DNA of 64,000 nt from Zea mays (lineage: Eukaryota > Streptophyta > Magnoliopsida > Poales > Poaceae): positions 144,919,982 to 144,983,981 of the forward strand of contig NC_050097.1 of the NCBI RefSeq assembly GCF_902167145.1. The letters are read 5' to 3'. A model generated the notes under the pieces. The model was not told the origin of the DNA. It was given only the letters and a program-made list of their open reading frames with translations, and ran no database searches. Both the position numbers and the translations under genes were made by a program. How positions within the stretch are numbered: position 1 is the first letter of the stretch; each line of letters begins with the position of its first letter. Positions 40,668 to 51,986 of the stretch are shown here, one piece after another.

Positions 40668-43600
40668 ATGGCGCCTAGGAAGACGAAAAAGGGGGCTGTC
40701 ATGCCGGATATCCCTCCGCTCGATCCCAATAGCCAACTTCCTTTCTGCAGTAACTACATTTCTATCATTTCTGAAACTGGTCTCTTCCACCTTGTCGAAA
40801 TCGGTGTTATACCGCCCAAGGAATTGTGCTCCTTGCGGATCTAGCGGGGAGTTACCGTCCCGACGGTGGATACTCACGAGGCAGCTATTTTCGTGCCTTT
40901 CCTCATCAGAGGATTCGCCCTGCCAGTTTCTCCCTTCTTTCATGGCCTCCTTGATTTTTATTCTCTCAATCTTACACATCTGAATCCCAATTCCGTGCGT
41001 CAAATTGTCGTGTTTGTTCACCTCTGCGAAGCCTTCCTCGGAATTTTTCCACACTTTGGCTTGTGGAAATACCTTTACCATTGTCGGCCTGGAATGGTTG
41101 GAGGGCAGCATCAGCTGGTTTGAGGTGCTAGTTTGGAGCTTTGCCGAGGCAAGAAAACTGAATACCTTGACATCCCTTTGAAGGACAATATCAAGGGATG
41201 GTGTTTCTAGTGGTTTACCATGGAGAATCATAACAAGTCGCTACCCTCTCGCTCGAGGAGACAACCTGACGTCCGAACGCCCAGTTGGACAGAGGTCCCG
41301 ACTGACTCGGAGCATGCTGAGGCCATGGAGAATCATAACAAGTCACTGAAGAATAGAGGTCTAACTGTTGAAGCTGTCATTGTCGACATTGTTTTCAAGA
41401 ACATTCAACCTTTGAAGGATAGAGTCTGCCCCGCTTATCTGTACACAAGGGTTACTGATAAGCATATATCTGAGGAGGTTGTACTTAGTCGAGTTGATTC
41501 AATGCGGAGGGGTAAAACTTCGAACGTTGGCGCTCCTCTTTCATACTCTGCTAGGAATCTTCCCCAGTGGTAAGTGCTGACATGTAAGAGTTTTTGTACT
41601 GCCACATGTGGTGCTCTTAATGTGTCATTTTGTTATTGTAGAGGCCCTTTACAGAGTTCATGTCCAATCCACGTGTTCAAGACGGGAGCTAAGGCCATAG
41701 AGTACGACCTTCTTCGAATGAGATTGAGGCCCTCATCACTGTGCACAGGGGTTTCCCTAAAGACGAGAAACAGACTCACTTATAGATGCAACCTATTGCT
41801 GATGATGCTAAGGTGAACGCAATTCTAGATGTACTAGCTGGAGAGTCATCTAAGTCTGCTATATATGAGTCAGTCGATGTTTTTATCGGGCATGTGTGCG
41901 GTGGAGACAAAAGAATTTGCAGCCCTGGTAGCGCTTGTCGCAAGCGAACACGCCGAGTAGGCTATTCGGCTGTGTCCACTGAGACGAAGAGGAGGAAAAG
42001 AAAACTCTGGCGTTCATCCGGCTTAGAGCTGGAGGTTGATTCCACTGCTCCAGACCTTAGTGATGATCCGGCGAGCGTCGATCTTAATGATGACATTGAG
42101 AGTTGTGGTGGCACCAGAGCTGATAGGTATGTTTCGGAGAAAGAGGAAGAGGATGTGTCTTCTTCGGTTCACAGGAATCATAGTAGCAAGGCCAGCAATG
42201 ATGTCCTAGTTCAAGCTCTCTCGGGGCTGGTTAGCCTTCAAGGAATGACAATATCCACCATTGACCATGCATTGGAGGAGATTATTCCCGAAGACCTCTT
42301 GTTGGAACTTTCCGAAGCTGAAGGTGCTCACATCTGTATAGAGGTCCCAGATGGTGCTCCCTCCACTAGTTTTATGGCTGGGAAAGAAATAACCCCGCCA
42401 GTTTGCCATGCATCCCCAACCTTTAAGGACGATCTGATTCATGAGAATACTCTGATCCCTGAGGGTGCAGATGAGGGTTATCCAGCCCCTGAGGGTGTGA
42501 CTGAAGATAACCCGGCCCCCGAGGGTGCCGCTGAAGGTGATTCAGCCCCCGAGGGTGCTACTGAGGATGATCCAGCCCCTAAGGGTCCTAAAGCTGGTTC
42601 TTCTTCTGCTGCTTCTATGGATGTTCATGTTGGGTCACCGCTGGTTCAATCCGAGGAGGTTGTGGTGACGAGTCTTGATCTTCCTGCTGTCCTCGCTGGT
42701 TCGGCTACTTTAGAGGTCAGTAATCTAGGTACCAAGGATCCAATAAGTGTTGTTGGAGCCGAGATCCCACTAGGCGTCACGCTGGGCATGAATTACAATC
42801 TTCCTTTCGCGTTCTAGCCTACTCCTGATATTACTTCTATCGGTGCCTTGCCATCTGATAGTATCTCGATGCCTCCGGTCTTCGGATTTCCTTTGTTTCT
42901 TTCCAACCTTCAGTTGAGTGCGTCCTTGCCATGTTCTACCTTTGTCGATAGACGATTTCCTTGTTAAATGTTATATTTGCAGAGTGTTCTGGACTCGGTG
43001 TTAGCTCAGCTGAAGTCATGTGGCATCCCCGTTCTTGATCAGATTTTATCTCTGTCGCAATGGAACCCTCTTCTTCTTCAGAAGCAGATAGACGACCTAA
43101 AAGCTTCGAATGCCGGTCAGTGGGTCAATAACTCTTTTGGTATTTTCGCTTGCTTTTTCAGTGTTGATACGGCAGTGCTCTGATGCTAAAGAAAGGTGCG
43201 CTCAGAGTCAAACAGATCTTGATCAAGCTTCCACATTCTTCGATGGTGTCCGAGCCATGAACTCTTCCTTAAATGCCCAGCTTGATTAAGAGAAAAGAGC
43301 CCACGAGGTAACCTCTTTAAGGGCTTGTAACATTTTGTGCTGTATTTTTTCTTGGATATTTGAAACTCTTCTTATTTATAGGAGGAGGTGCGGAAACTTC
43401 TTGATTCTCGGGACAGTCTAGATAAATTGTACCGCGATGCCAGCATCTCTCTCACCACCTTGGAGAGGAGTCACCGTTTTACTATGTCAGAGCTCGGTTG
43501 CCATAGAGATGAGTTGAAAGTCTCTCAGAACGAGGTATCATGACTTAACAGGTTGTTGTCTTCAAGAGATTCCATCATCAGAGAGTTGCGTGCCTCGAAG

Positions 43601-43882
43601 AAACTTGTTTCGTAGGAGCTAGAGGTTGCTCATCGCGATGCAGAGGCTGTTCGTCGTGATATCAAGGCCTTAGAGGACAATCGCGATATTATGAAGGCGT
43701 GGTGCGAAAATGCGATGGACAAGGCCATCTGTGTAGTCCGGATCCTGATGAAGAGGTCTTGCATTGTGGGGCCTGATGATATTGTGGCTGACGTGCTTGC
43801 TGCGTCGGCTAATTCGAGTAATTATTCTGCTTTCGGTGATTCTGCAGATAAGGTTCCTCGCGAGGATGCTCCTGCACAGTAA
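40668..43882 (+). pseudogene. Antisense gene of element D (PF04195-like domain, coiled-coil C-terminus), decayed
   Basis: Begins MAPRKTKKG at 40668. The domain is clear: FLIRGFALPVSPF, LNLTHLNPNSVRQIVVFVHLCEAFLG, PLKDNIKGW and, later, FKNIQPLKDR..AYSA-like text. Stops lie at 40842 (TAG) and 41121 (TGA), the latter with a frame change; a 27-base block (GGAGAATCATAACAAGTC) is duplicated at 41221 and 41326. GT..AG introns are visible at 41570-41641, about 43116-43160 and 43309-43380. The middle (41786-42817) includes an acidic region and a PAPEG(A/V)TE repeat. The end (43381-43882) is a coiled coil with two more stops, then a short tail. It belongs to the same broad family as the antisense genes in B and C, opposite to gag-pol. 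Function unknown. Confidence 0.72.
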
Positions 43883-43970
43883 CCGTGGAATGAAAGCAAA
43901 CATTGATTTGTTCAAACAGAAAGCCTTTTTCATTAAGATGACATTTTTCTAATTGATCGCGTTGTTCCGA

Positions 43971-44535
43971 TTTAAGGCGTTTCCGACCTAAGCCGATTGC
44001 TGCGCTAGTAGGGTATAGTAGGCACCCTAAGTCAGGTACATGTGTGAGCATGACACACCGACTTAAGGAGTTTCTGACTTAATCCGGTTGCTCTGTTAGC
44101 AGGGTATAGTAATCACCCATAGTCATGTATGCGTGAGCATGTCACACCAACTTAAGGCGTTTCTGACTTAAGTCGATTGCTCTATTAGTAGGGTATAATA
44201 ATCACCCTTAGGCATGTATGCGTGAGCATGTCGCACCGACTTAAGGCATTTCCGACTTAAGTCGATTGCTCCGTTAGTAGGGTATAGTAATCACCCTTAG
44301 GCATGTATGTCTGAGCATGTCGCACCGACTTAAGGCGTTTCTGACTTAAGCCAATTGCTCCGTTAGTAGGGTATAGTAATCACCCTTAGGCATGTATGTG
44401 TGAGCATGTCGCACTGACATAAGGTGTTTCCGACTTAAGTCGATTGCTCCGTTAGTAGGGTATAGTAATCACCCTTAGGCATGTATGTGTGAGCACTCGC
44501 ACCGACTTAAGGCGTTTCCGACTTAAGTTGATCGC
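43971..44535. repeat. Tandem array of an 89-bp unit (about 6-7 units) in element D
   Basis: TTAAGGCGTTTCYGACTTAAG recurs at about 43972, 44063, 44152, 44241, 44330, 44419 and 44507 (steps 88-91). Each unit has an inverted repeat CGACTTAA...TTAAGTCG around the GGCGTTTCC core and a GTAGGGTATAGTAATCACC block. It lies between the end of pol and the antisense gene, the same place as the 64-bp array of element C. Confidence 0.88.
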
Positions 44536-44680
44536 TATTTGAGAGTTTATTTGCAAGTGGACGAACACAGAAGCTTTATTGATAATGATGTCTCTTGTTT
44601 ACAATGTCTAGCTTGTCGACTGGAGTTTATGGTATCACTACAGGTAGAATTTCCTGAGATGCTCATATTCCATGAGTTTC

Positions 44681-45951
44681 CTACTTGAGTTCCATCAATT
44701 TGGTAAGCCGGTAGGACCCAGATCGGGTGACCTCTGCGATGATGAAAGGCCCTTCCCACGACAGTGATAGTTTGTGTCGTCCTTCTCCTACCAATACGCG
44801 GCGGAGTACCAGGTTTCTTACTGCAAAGGATCGATGCCGCACTGCTTTGTCATGGTAGCGACTCAGAGTTTGCTGATACCTGGCCGATTGGATGACGACA
44901 TTCAAACATTCTTCTTCCAATACGTCAACATCCTCTAGTATGGTTGCTTCCGCTTCAGCTATGCTTTCAAATGTTAACCTGGGTGCTCCAAATATCAAGT
45001 CTGTTGGCAACACGGCTTCTGATCCGTATACCATGAAGAATGGAGTGTTTCCAAGCAAGGCCTGGCTAGGTTGGGTTCGTAGACTCCAGACTACATACGG
45101 TAGTTCTCTGATCCATTTTCCTACAAACTTTTCACTCTTGTCGAATACTTTATTCTTGAGCGCATCAAGTATCATCCCGTTGGCTCTTTCTACCTGCCCG
45201 TTCGCTCTCGAGTGTGCCACTGATGCATAGTTGATCTGGATGCTCCTCTGCTCGCAGAAATCAAAGAACTCTGAGCTAGTTAAGTTAGATCCTAGGTCTG
45301 TGATGATGCTGTTAGGTATCCTGAATCTGAACATTATTTCTTGAATGAACTCCACTGCTTTTGCTGAGGTCAAGAGGTGATAGGTTTGTACTCTATCCAC
45401 TTTGTAAACTTATCGATAGCGACGAGCACATGAGTATATCCTCCCTGGGATTTTTTGAACGACCCAATCATATCTAGCCCCCAGCATGCAAAAAGCCAGG
45501 TTACAGGGATAGTTTGCATATGTTGGGCGAGTAAGTGTAGTTGCTTTGATAGGAACTGGCACACTTTGCACTTCTGGACCAAGTCTGTTGCATCTTTCTT
45601 TGCTGTTGGCCAATAGAAACCTAACCTGAAAGTCTTCCCTAATAATGTCTTTGATGTCGCGTGTATTCTGCATTGCCCTGCATAGATCTCATCTAGCAGT
45701 TGCTTCCCCATAGTCGAGTGAATACATTTCATGAGGACTCCTGTTGCGCCACTCCTGCAGAATAGACCCCCTATGATGGTATAGTGTGCTGATTGCCTTG
45801 CAATGCGCTCTGTGGCAGCCTTATCATCCGGCACTTCCTCATTTTTTATGTATCTAATAATTGGCTCCCTCCAATCATTGGGATCTGTCTCTGTCTGGTT
45901 TACCGTGTTGCATTCTTCAGCATGTCCTGCGGTGATGCTTGACTGCTGCAC
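44681..45951 (-). pseudogene. Integrase region of element D
   Basis: Two overlapping frames. 45951-45370 has the zinc-binding part (HATSKTLLGKTFRLGFYWP, CKVCQFLSKQ) and the first catalytic D (WGLDMIGSF); 45400-44681 has the core from AVEFIQEIMFRF, with ITDLGSN where DNG is usual (N to L), and VERANGM with the catalytic E, then the C-terminal HRSFAVRNLVLRR and LSWEGPFIIAEV motifs. A frameshift near 45395 splits it. With the altered residue next to the second D and the break, it is not expected to work. The minus-strand tail to 44547 is non-coding. Confidence 0.8.
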
Positions 45952-46139
45952 TTCTGGACAAAAACTCCTGGCGGAACCTGGGCCCGACTGGACCCCAGTT
46001 TCGACAATGCATCTGCTGCTGCATTGTGATCCCTTTCCATGTGATGGAATTCCAAGCCTTCGAATTTATCTTGCATCTCTTGCACAGCGACACAGTAGTT
46101 GTCCATTGAGTTAGTTGAGCAATCCTAGTCCTTGTTTAC

Positions 46140-47920
46140 CTAGCTGATGACCACTAGATAGTCGCCATATACCATTAGCCTTTTGATGCCTAGCGATACG
46201 ATGATGCTTAGCCCATGAATTAAGGCCTCATACTCTATGGCATTGTTGGAGGTTGGGAATAGGAGTTGAAGCGCATATTTGAGTTGATCTCCTCCAGGGG
46301 AAATGAAAAGAATTCCTGCCCATGCCCCCTGCAGCATTAACAATCCGTTAAAGTACATCCTCCAGACTTCAGCTGCCTCTGGGTTCTCCAGAACCTAGTG
46401 CGGTCCACTCCGATATGAAATCCACTAGGGCTTGAGTCTTGATTGAGGTGCGAGGTCGGAACTCTATGCCGTGAGCTCCGAGCTCACATGCCCACTTGGT
46501 CGTTCTTCCAACATTCTTCTTTGTTGTGGAGTATATCTCCTATTGGGAATCATGTGACTGCTATGACTTTGTGATCATCAAAGTAGTGTCATAACTTTCG
46601 AGCAGTTAGAAGTATTACATATAATAGCTTCTGAACTTGAGGATACATTATCTTTGAGGGACCGAGGACTTCATTGATGAAGTAGACAGGATGCTGCACC
46701 GGATATGCGCGCCCTTCCTCTGCCCGCTCGACTACCAACGCAGTGCTTACCACATGAATCATGCAGGAGATATATAACAGCAGGTCTTCAGCTGGCTGGC
46801 TGGCTGTAGCCTAGCGTGGCGGCTTGAGTACCGGCTGTGTGGTTAGGAATTTCTTTAGTGCTTCCAGGGCCTCTTGAGCTTCAGCGGTCCACTAGAATTT
46901 GTCTACCTTCTTGAGCAGCTTATAGAATGGCATTCATCTTTCTCTGAGCCTTGAGATGAAACGGCTTAGTGTTGCCATGCACCCAGTGAGCCTTTGTAGC
47001 TTTTTCTGTGACCGTGGTGGTTCCATCCTCATTATGGCTTCAATTTTTTTCTGGGTTGGCCTCGATTCCTCGATGGCTGACGATGAACCCAAGTAACATT
47101 CCAGCTGGTACCCCGAACACACATTTCTCTGGATTCCGTTTCTAGCGGTAGCGCCTCAAGGTGTTGAATACCTACTATAAATCTTCGATGAAGTTCTCTA
47201 GGTTTTCTGTTTTGATTACCACGTCATCGACATAGGCTTCTACACGCTTGCCCCAGTGGTCGGCTAAGCATGTTTGGATAGCCCTCTAATAAGCTGATCT
47301 AGCGTTTTTGAGGCCAAACGACATGGATGTATAGCAAAAGGCTCCAAAAGGCGTGATGAATGCCGTCTTTTCCTCGCCCTCCTTTGCCAAACTGATTTGG
47401 TGATATCCAGAGTAGCAATCTAGGAAGAAGAGCATAGAGCAGCTAGCGGTTGGGTTGACTACCTAATATATTCTAGGGAGTCTGAAGGGATCCTTCAGGT
47501 AGTGTTTGTTGAGATCGGTATAGTCGACGCACATGCGCCAATCAACTTTATTCTTTTTAGAACAAGAACAGGATTCGCTAACCACTCAGAGCTGATTTGG
47601 TGACCCGGGATCACGGGAGGATTGGAGGGGATTGAGGGGGAAAATAGTTTATTTCCCCCTCAATCCCCTCCAATTCTCCCGTGATCCCCTTATCACCAAA
47701 TCAGCCCTCAGGGTGTAGTACTTCCCTAATGAAACCTACAGACACCAGGCGTGCTAATTCCACCCGTATAGCCTCTCGTTTGTGAGGTGTGAAACGACAT
47801 AGCTTATATCGGATCGGCCTCGCTTTAGGGTACACTTTGAGTTTGTGCTCGGCCAGCTCTCTCGGGACTCCCGGCATATATGCAGGTTGCCATGCGAACA
47901 CATCTCGATTGTCTTGCAAG
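46140..47920 (-). pseudogene. Reverse transcriptase and RNase H region of element D
   Basis: Minus-strand RT begins near 47919 (NRDVFAWQPAYMPGVPRELAEH), is cut by a MITE at 47589-47707, and continues in shifted frames through VDYTDLN-, FLDCYSGYHQI-, and AYVDDVV-like text (about 47240) to QKKLQRLTGCMATLSRFISR (46934-47122). RNase H text and the Tat-type second RNase H (46140-46358, NNAIEYEALIHGLSI) follow. There are many stops (TAG, TAA in place of Trp and Gln) and shifts. It is a fossil. Confidence 0.75.
47589..47707. mobile_element. Fold-back MITE, 119 bp, inserted in the RT of element D
   Basis: Termini GAGCTGATTTGGTGA and GGGCTGATTTGGTGA (reverse-complement end) differ at one base. The arms pair almost throughout (GATCACGGGA, GGAGGGGATTGAGGGGGAAA) around a short TAGTTT centre. 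3-bp duplication TCA (47586-47588, 47708-47710). 3-bp duplications occur with PIF/Harbinger and CACTA transposases; the termini are not CACTA, so a Tourist-like origin is my guess. Confidence 0.8.
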
Positions 47921-48227
47921 AACTAGACAATCGCACTTTCTTATTTGTCGTCGAGGCTGAAACTGATGACTGCGGTCTTGCGTTCATCAGAGAATCCGAG
48001 GTTGATTCTTTTAGTTCCTTCAGTCGGTCGCATAGAGGATGCGGTCGATGCTTCATTCGAATGGATTGTAAAACCTTCTTCTGTTGGTTTGTCAGCAGTC
48101 TGTGCGTGAAGGGCTACCGAGGGCCCGACAGTGAGAGTCGTCTGTATGGCACCCTAGAAGCATTCGACGGCACCTTGGAAATTGACACGCACAGTGATGA
48201 TCCCCTGAGGACCCGACATCTTGAGTA

Positions 48228-48620
48228 TCATATATAGGTAGTGAGGGATGGCCATGAATTTCGCCATCCCGGTCTCCCAATAATGGCATTGTATCCACAG
48301 TCGAAGCGCGCCACCTCGAACATCAAGAACTCAGTTCGGTAGTTCTCTGGGGTCCTGAAGGTGACGTGCATGTAGATGTGTCCCAGTGGGTACTCTCCCT
48401 CGATTGGCACGATGCCAAAGAAGGGGGTATCCGACTGGGTGAGGTCGACGATGGAGATTCCTAGAGGTTGAAGTGTTCGGGGAAAGGTGACATTGATGCT
48501 GCTACCACCATCCACTAACACCTTAACACGGCTCTCCCGGTATGGGGCCGGAGCGCTGTTCGTGGCCACCAAACATTGTCGATCAGTGAGTATCTGTTGC
48601 ATCTTGTTTTCTTGCGCCAT
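48228..48620 (-). pseudogene. Protease region of element D
   Basis: 130 open codons: KVLVDGGSSINVTFPRTL is the aspartic protease active-site region (DGG form, common in plant Tat elements), followed by the flap-like CGYNAIIGRPGW motif. Upstream on the same strand, 48763-48621 has the glycine-rich end of gag. It is separated from gag and RT by stops and frame changes. Confidence 0.72.
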
Positions 48621-48806
48621 GTGCCCTCCGAATATGACGTTAACTTCCCGATCAATGTCTGGGAAGCCTCCGCCTCTTCCTCCCTCCAGCTGTTGATGCT
48701 GCCCTCGCTCGGTAGGCTCTCCTCGGGGAGGGGGAGGCGGTAGCAGCTGGAATGGTCAGCCATGCCCGATAGTGTTTTTCAAATCTCTGCAGTTCTGCAG
48801 GGTGTG

Positions 48807-49520
48807 TCACATGTCCTTGTGGTATGAGCACTGGGAATTGAGGATCTCATCCAATGTCCTTACCCCAATGCGGGGTGCGCCGCGGGCTCGAGCTGTGGGT
48901 GGCTCGGCGGTGTGCACTTCCTCCCGGGGCCTCTTTTCCCAGCGCTTGTCTAGTTGTTGGTTCATGTCTTTCCGAGGTGCTAGAGGCACGGGCTTCGTGC
49001 CTCCAATGAGGTCTTGAGCCCGCTCATCCACAATGATGTAGATGTCCGTCTCCCTGAATAGTTGTTCAGAGGTGGCGGGTGCCTTTTGGAGTATAGCTCG
49101 AACGAAAGCCAAGTCGTTGGATCCCCGATAGAAGTCTTCAATCACGGCTGCCTCGGCAACCTCAGGGATGTGGTTCCTCATCATTTGAAATCTTCTGAGG
49201 AATGAGCAGAGAGTTTCGTCGTTTTGGTGCTTGATGGATTTGAGATCCCATGGCTACACAGGTTTGTCGGAGAGGGATTGGAAGCTTGTGACAAACCGGC
49301 GGCTAAAATCTCCCCAATCATTGATGCAATGTCGAGGTAGACGTCGAAGCCATTGTAGCGCATCCTGCCCCAGGACAATGGGCAGGTACGCTGTCATGAC
49401 ATCTTCTGTTGCCCCAGCAACCCGGGCGGTGGTCGTGTAGACGGCCAACCAGCCCCCTGGGTCTTGCTTGGGTTTGTATTTGTCGACGTAGGAGACTTTA
49501 AAGTTGGGAGGCCATTGGAT
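48807..49520 (-). pseudogene. gag of element D
   Basis: Two frames, 49448-49254 (YLPIVLGQDALQWLRRLP, WGDFSRRFVTSFQ: the retrotransposon gag core) and 49184-48807 (DFYRGSNDLAFVRAILQKAP, then a proline/arginine-rich tail and QCSYHKDM, a remnant of the zinc-knuckle region). The text between 49253 and 49185 is the same protein in another frame (FLRRFQMMRN). Sequence right of 49520 to about 49970 may be the worn N-terminus; no start codon can be chosen. Confidence 0.7.
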
Positions 49521-49990
49521 GGCCCAGAGCCGGGGGGTGAGCGCGGAGACTACGCACGTTTCCTCCTATTGATGATCATGCTGTCGGTCCTAGGGAGGGG
49601 AGCGAGTCTCGTGTCGCCTCGACCGTCCCCGGACCTGACTGTTGGTGGAGGCTATCGCTGACTCGATCCTGGTTGCACGGCTGCTTGCCGGTGTATAATG
49701 ATCCTGGTCGTATTCCTGTCAGTGTCTTATTTCATTTTCATGTCGGCGATCGCGAGAAGCACTGATGTTGCTCCGCGTGTCTTGTCAGCTCTTGATGGTA
49801 TGACGCAGATCGTTCAGCGGATGAGCGAGAGGTCTTTTTCACCCTACGCCATCCGGCCTCGGGACAGTCTCTGTCCTAGTGGCCCAGCCACAACCAACAG
49901 GAAAAAGCCCATGATTCCATCTCTTTCACCCTATGCCATGACGTCTCCGAGCAGCCCAGCTCATAATTAACTTGGCCTAGCAAACTAGCA

Positions 49991-51299
49991 CGGCGGTGCC
50001 GCCGCACTACCGCCACTCGGAGAGGGAGGCTTGGCGGCGTACCGGGGATGGCGACGACCAGCGGTCTTCTAGCGGGCTAGCGTTCTATGCCGCGGCATCG
50101 ACCTCATTGCCGGTGTGACAATGTCTCTGCCACGAGAGTGAACAGTAGCTGGGCAGCGTTTTCTTGGCTAAAGAAGGCAACAAGCTAGTAGCTGGAACCC
50201 CAAACGCGGACCACTCAATTTATAGCAGCACACGGGCGGTGCACAATATCGCCATCGAATTCCCCAATGGTCACATCCAGACCCCCCCCCCCCCGAGGCG
50301 GTTCACCAGATTATCAAAGGCAGCGTTAGTCACCTTAAAATCTAACAGACTTCGGGAATGGCCCATCAGGATGAACCACTCCCTCGGGGCTAGTATTGGG
50401 AGGAGACCGAACACGGCCTCGATCCCAGAGCGAAGAGCATATTTTCATACCATACACAGGTTTTCACGTGAAGGGGCCCTCGTCGAAGTCAACATTTGCT
50501 GGTCGTAGGACCACCAGTGAAGAGGTCTTCGGTCCAATGGGCGACAACTTTTCCGCGGAAGCTGAGGCCTTCACCATCTCCTTGACTAAAGGACTTCCGT
50601 CATCCGGCCAGGCGCAACTAGATGGAGCGAAGATACGAAGGCCTTAGCTAGGGGCAAAGGCCACAAGTCGACCCCGAACACCTCCAGCATAATAGAAGAC
50701 ATCGACAAGGGCCCACCCATCAACGTAGTGTGAGGGTGTGTTGTCTGGTATACGCAGATTATTGTATGGGCTGCACCGTAATTACCCTGTTGATGGGGAT
50801 ATACCCTAGATATAGTTGTTAGCCAAGGGTAGGGCCGTGTTATGGACAGCCTACCCCTGTACGTGCCTATAAATACCCCTGTCTTATAGCGGGATGGAAC
50901 ACGCATAACAAGAAGCGACAGTTTCCCCAGTTTATTTCGTTGTGCGTCTGAGCTCTCATCTGCTTTCCGAGTATTTGGGTCCACTTGTCAGCTCATCCAC
51001 GTGACATTGCTCAACATTCGTCGAGACTTCTTTACCGAGAGTCACACTCGGCAAAGAGTTTGTCGAGTGTTTTCTAGGTTGTGCTGAGTGTCTGAAGCAC
51101 TTCACAAAGCAGTTGTGTCTGGTAGTGTCTTACTCCTTCGGTAAGTTAGTTTGTCTGATTATAGTTTGGTTCACTCATAGTTGTGTTTCCAAAAATGACT
51201 ATGCTGAATTGAACTTGTTTGTTGTAGGATATTAATATCAACTATGTATCGGATCCTCCTTTATTGGAAATTGAAGGTCTCATAAAAAATTATGAAAAG
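49991..51299. other. Unclassified stretch with LTR-like and CACTA-like pieces
   Basis: No supported gene. 50160-50730 contains a C14 run (50286) and a few open frames without domains. A plus-strand TATA-like CCTATAAATACCCC (about 50867) in a context resembling a gypsy LTR U3/R border lies in 50731-51015, but I could not fix LTR ends. 51027-51100 has TCACACTCGGCAAAG and TTTGTCGAGTG words, typical subterminal repeats of grass CACTA transposons. 51160-51299 looks like intron plus a short exon (TTGTTGTAG then a frame reading YVSDPPLLEIEGLIKNYEK). Element F inserted at 51299/51300. Confidence 0.45.
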
Positions 51300-51929
51300 T
51301 GTTGAGCACTAAATTGAGCTGGCAGACGGTCCGGCCCTCAGGCCGGACGGTCCGCGCTTGTGGGCCGGACGGTCCGCGCGTGCGCAGAGCAGTTTAGGGT
51401 TCCGAGTTTTGTGCTACGGTTGTTAGCTAGATTCACGAAATTAGCTCGGAAATTAGTTTGTAAAGGGTCCACCCCCCCTCCTCTATAAATAGAGAGGTAT
51501 ACGGCCGATTTGTAATCATCAATCGAATCAATAACACTTCTATTTCGCATTTATTTCCTAGGAGTAGTTCTAGTCTAGTTCTAGTTTAGCCTTCCAATCC
51601 CCAAATTCTCCGCTTCTCTTCGACTCTACGTCGATTAGAGGAGTCTAGGTTGGCCTGCCCAAGCCTAGACAACTCCTAGGATCTCTCCTCCCCGATGGGG
51701 TCCCTCCTAGGAGCGAGATCCAGGCACCGCCGGCGACTTCGCCGCCCCCTGCGCACGTGCGGACCGTCCGGCCCTAGGGTGCGGACCGTTCGACCGTTAG
51801 GCAGGGAACCCTAAGCCTGCGCCAGGTCGCCGACCGTCCGGCTCCTGGCCACGGACCGTCCGCGCCTGTGCAGAGAGCACCGCCGCTGGTTCTTATTGAG
51901 TGTTTGGCACCCGAAAAAAGGTGTCAACA
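51300..51929 (+). repeat. 5' LTR of element F (630 bp)
   Basis: TGTTGAGCAC...GTGTCAACA. TATA box CTATAAATAG (51483-51492). At least seven GGAC(G/C)GTCC words in both halves, for example near 51330, 51350, 51367, 51766 and 51834-51862. Confidence 0.8.
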
Positions 51930-51936
51930 TACTTTT

Positions 51937-51955
51937 TGGCGACTCCATTGGGGAC
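51937..51955 (+). promoter_or_regulatory. Primer-binding site of element F
   Basis: TGGCGACTCCATTGGGGAC, eight bases after the LTR. TGGCGACTCC-type sites, thought to pair with a tRNA-Arg, are seen in Tat/Ogre-type elements; the tRNA assignment is from memory. Confidence 0.6.
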
Positions 51956-51986
51956 AACACATCTAGACCCATCAAATCGACCCTCA

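Larger units (their letters stand above)
38034..49990 (-). mobile_element. Element D: old, decayed Ty3/gypsy (Tat-type) element on the minus strand
   Basis: Reading on the minus strand: gag (about 49520-48807), protease (48620-48228), RT and two RNase H domains (47920-46140), integrase (45951-44681), then an 89-bp tandem array, plus-strand (antisense) genes, a 130-bp tandem array and the start of the 3' LTR at about 38467. All reading frames carry stops or shifts. A inserted in the 3' LTR, so the rest of that LTR is left of the window. I cannot find the 5' LTR; the right border is uncertain. Confidence 0.75.

Noticed and set aside
50286..50299. C14 run, and the C run near 8510, as biological signals
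   Set aside because: Homopolymers are prone to slippage and sequencing error; the LTR copies of N already differ in run length.
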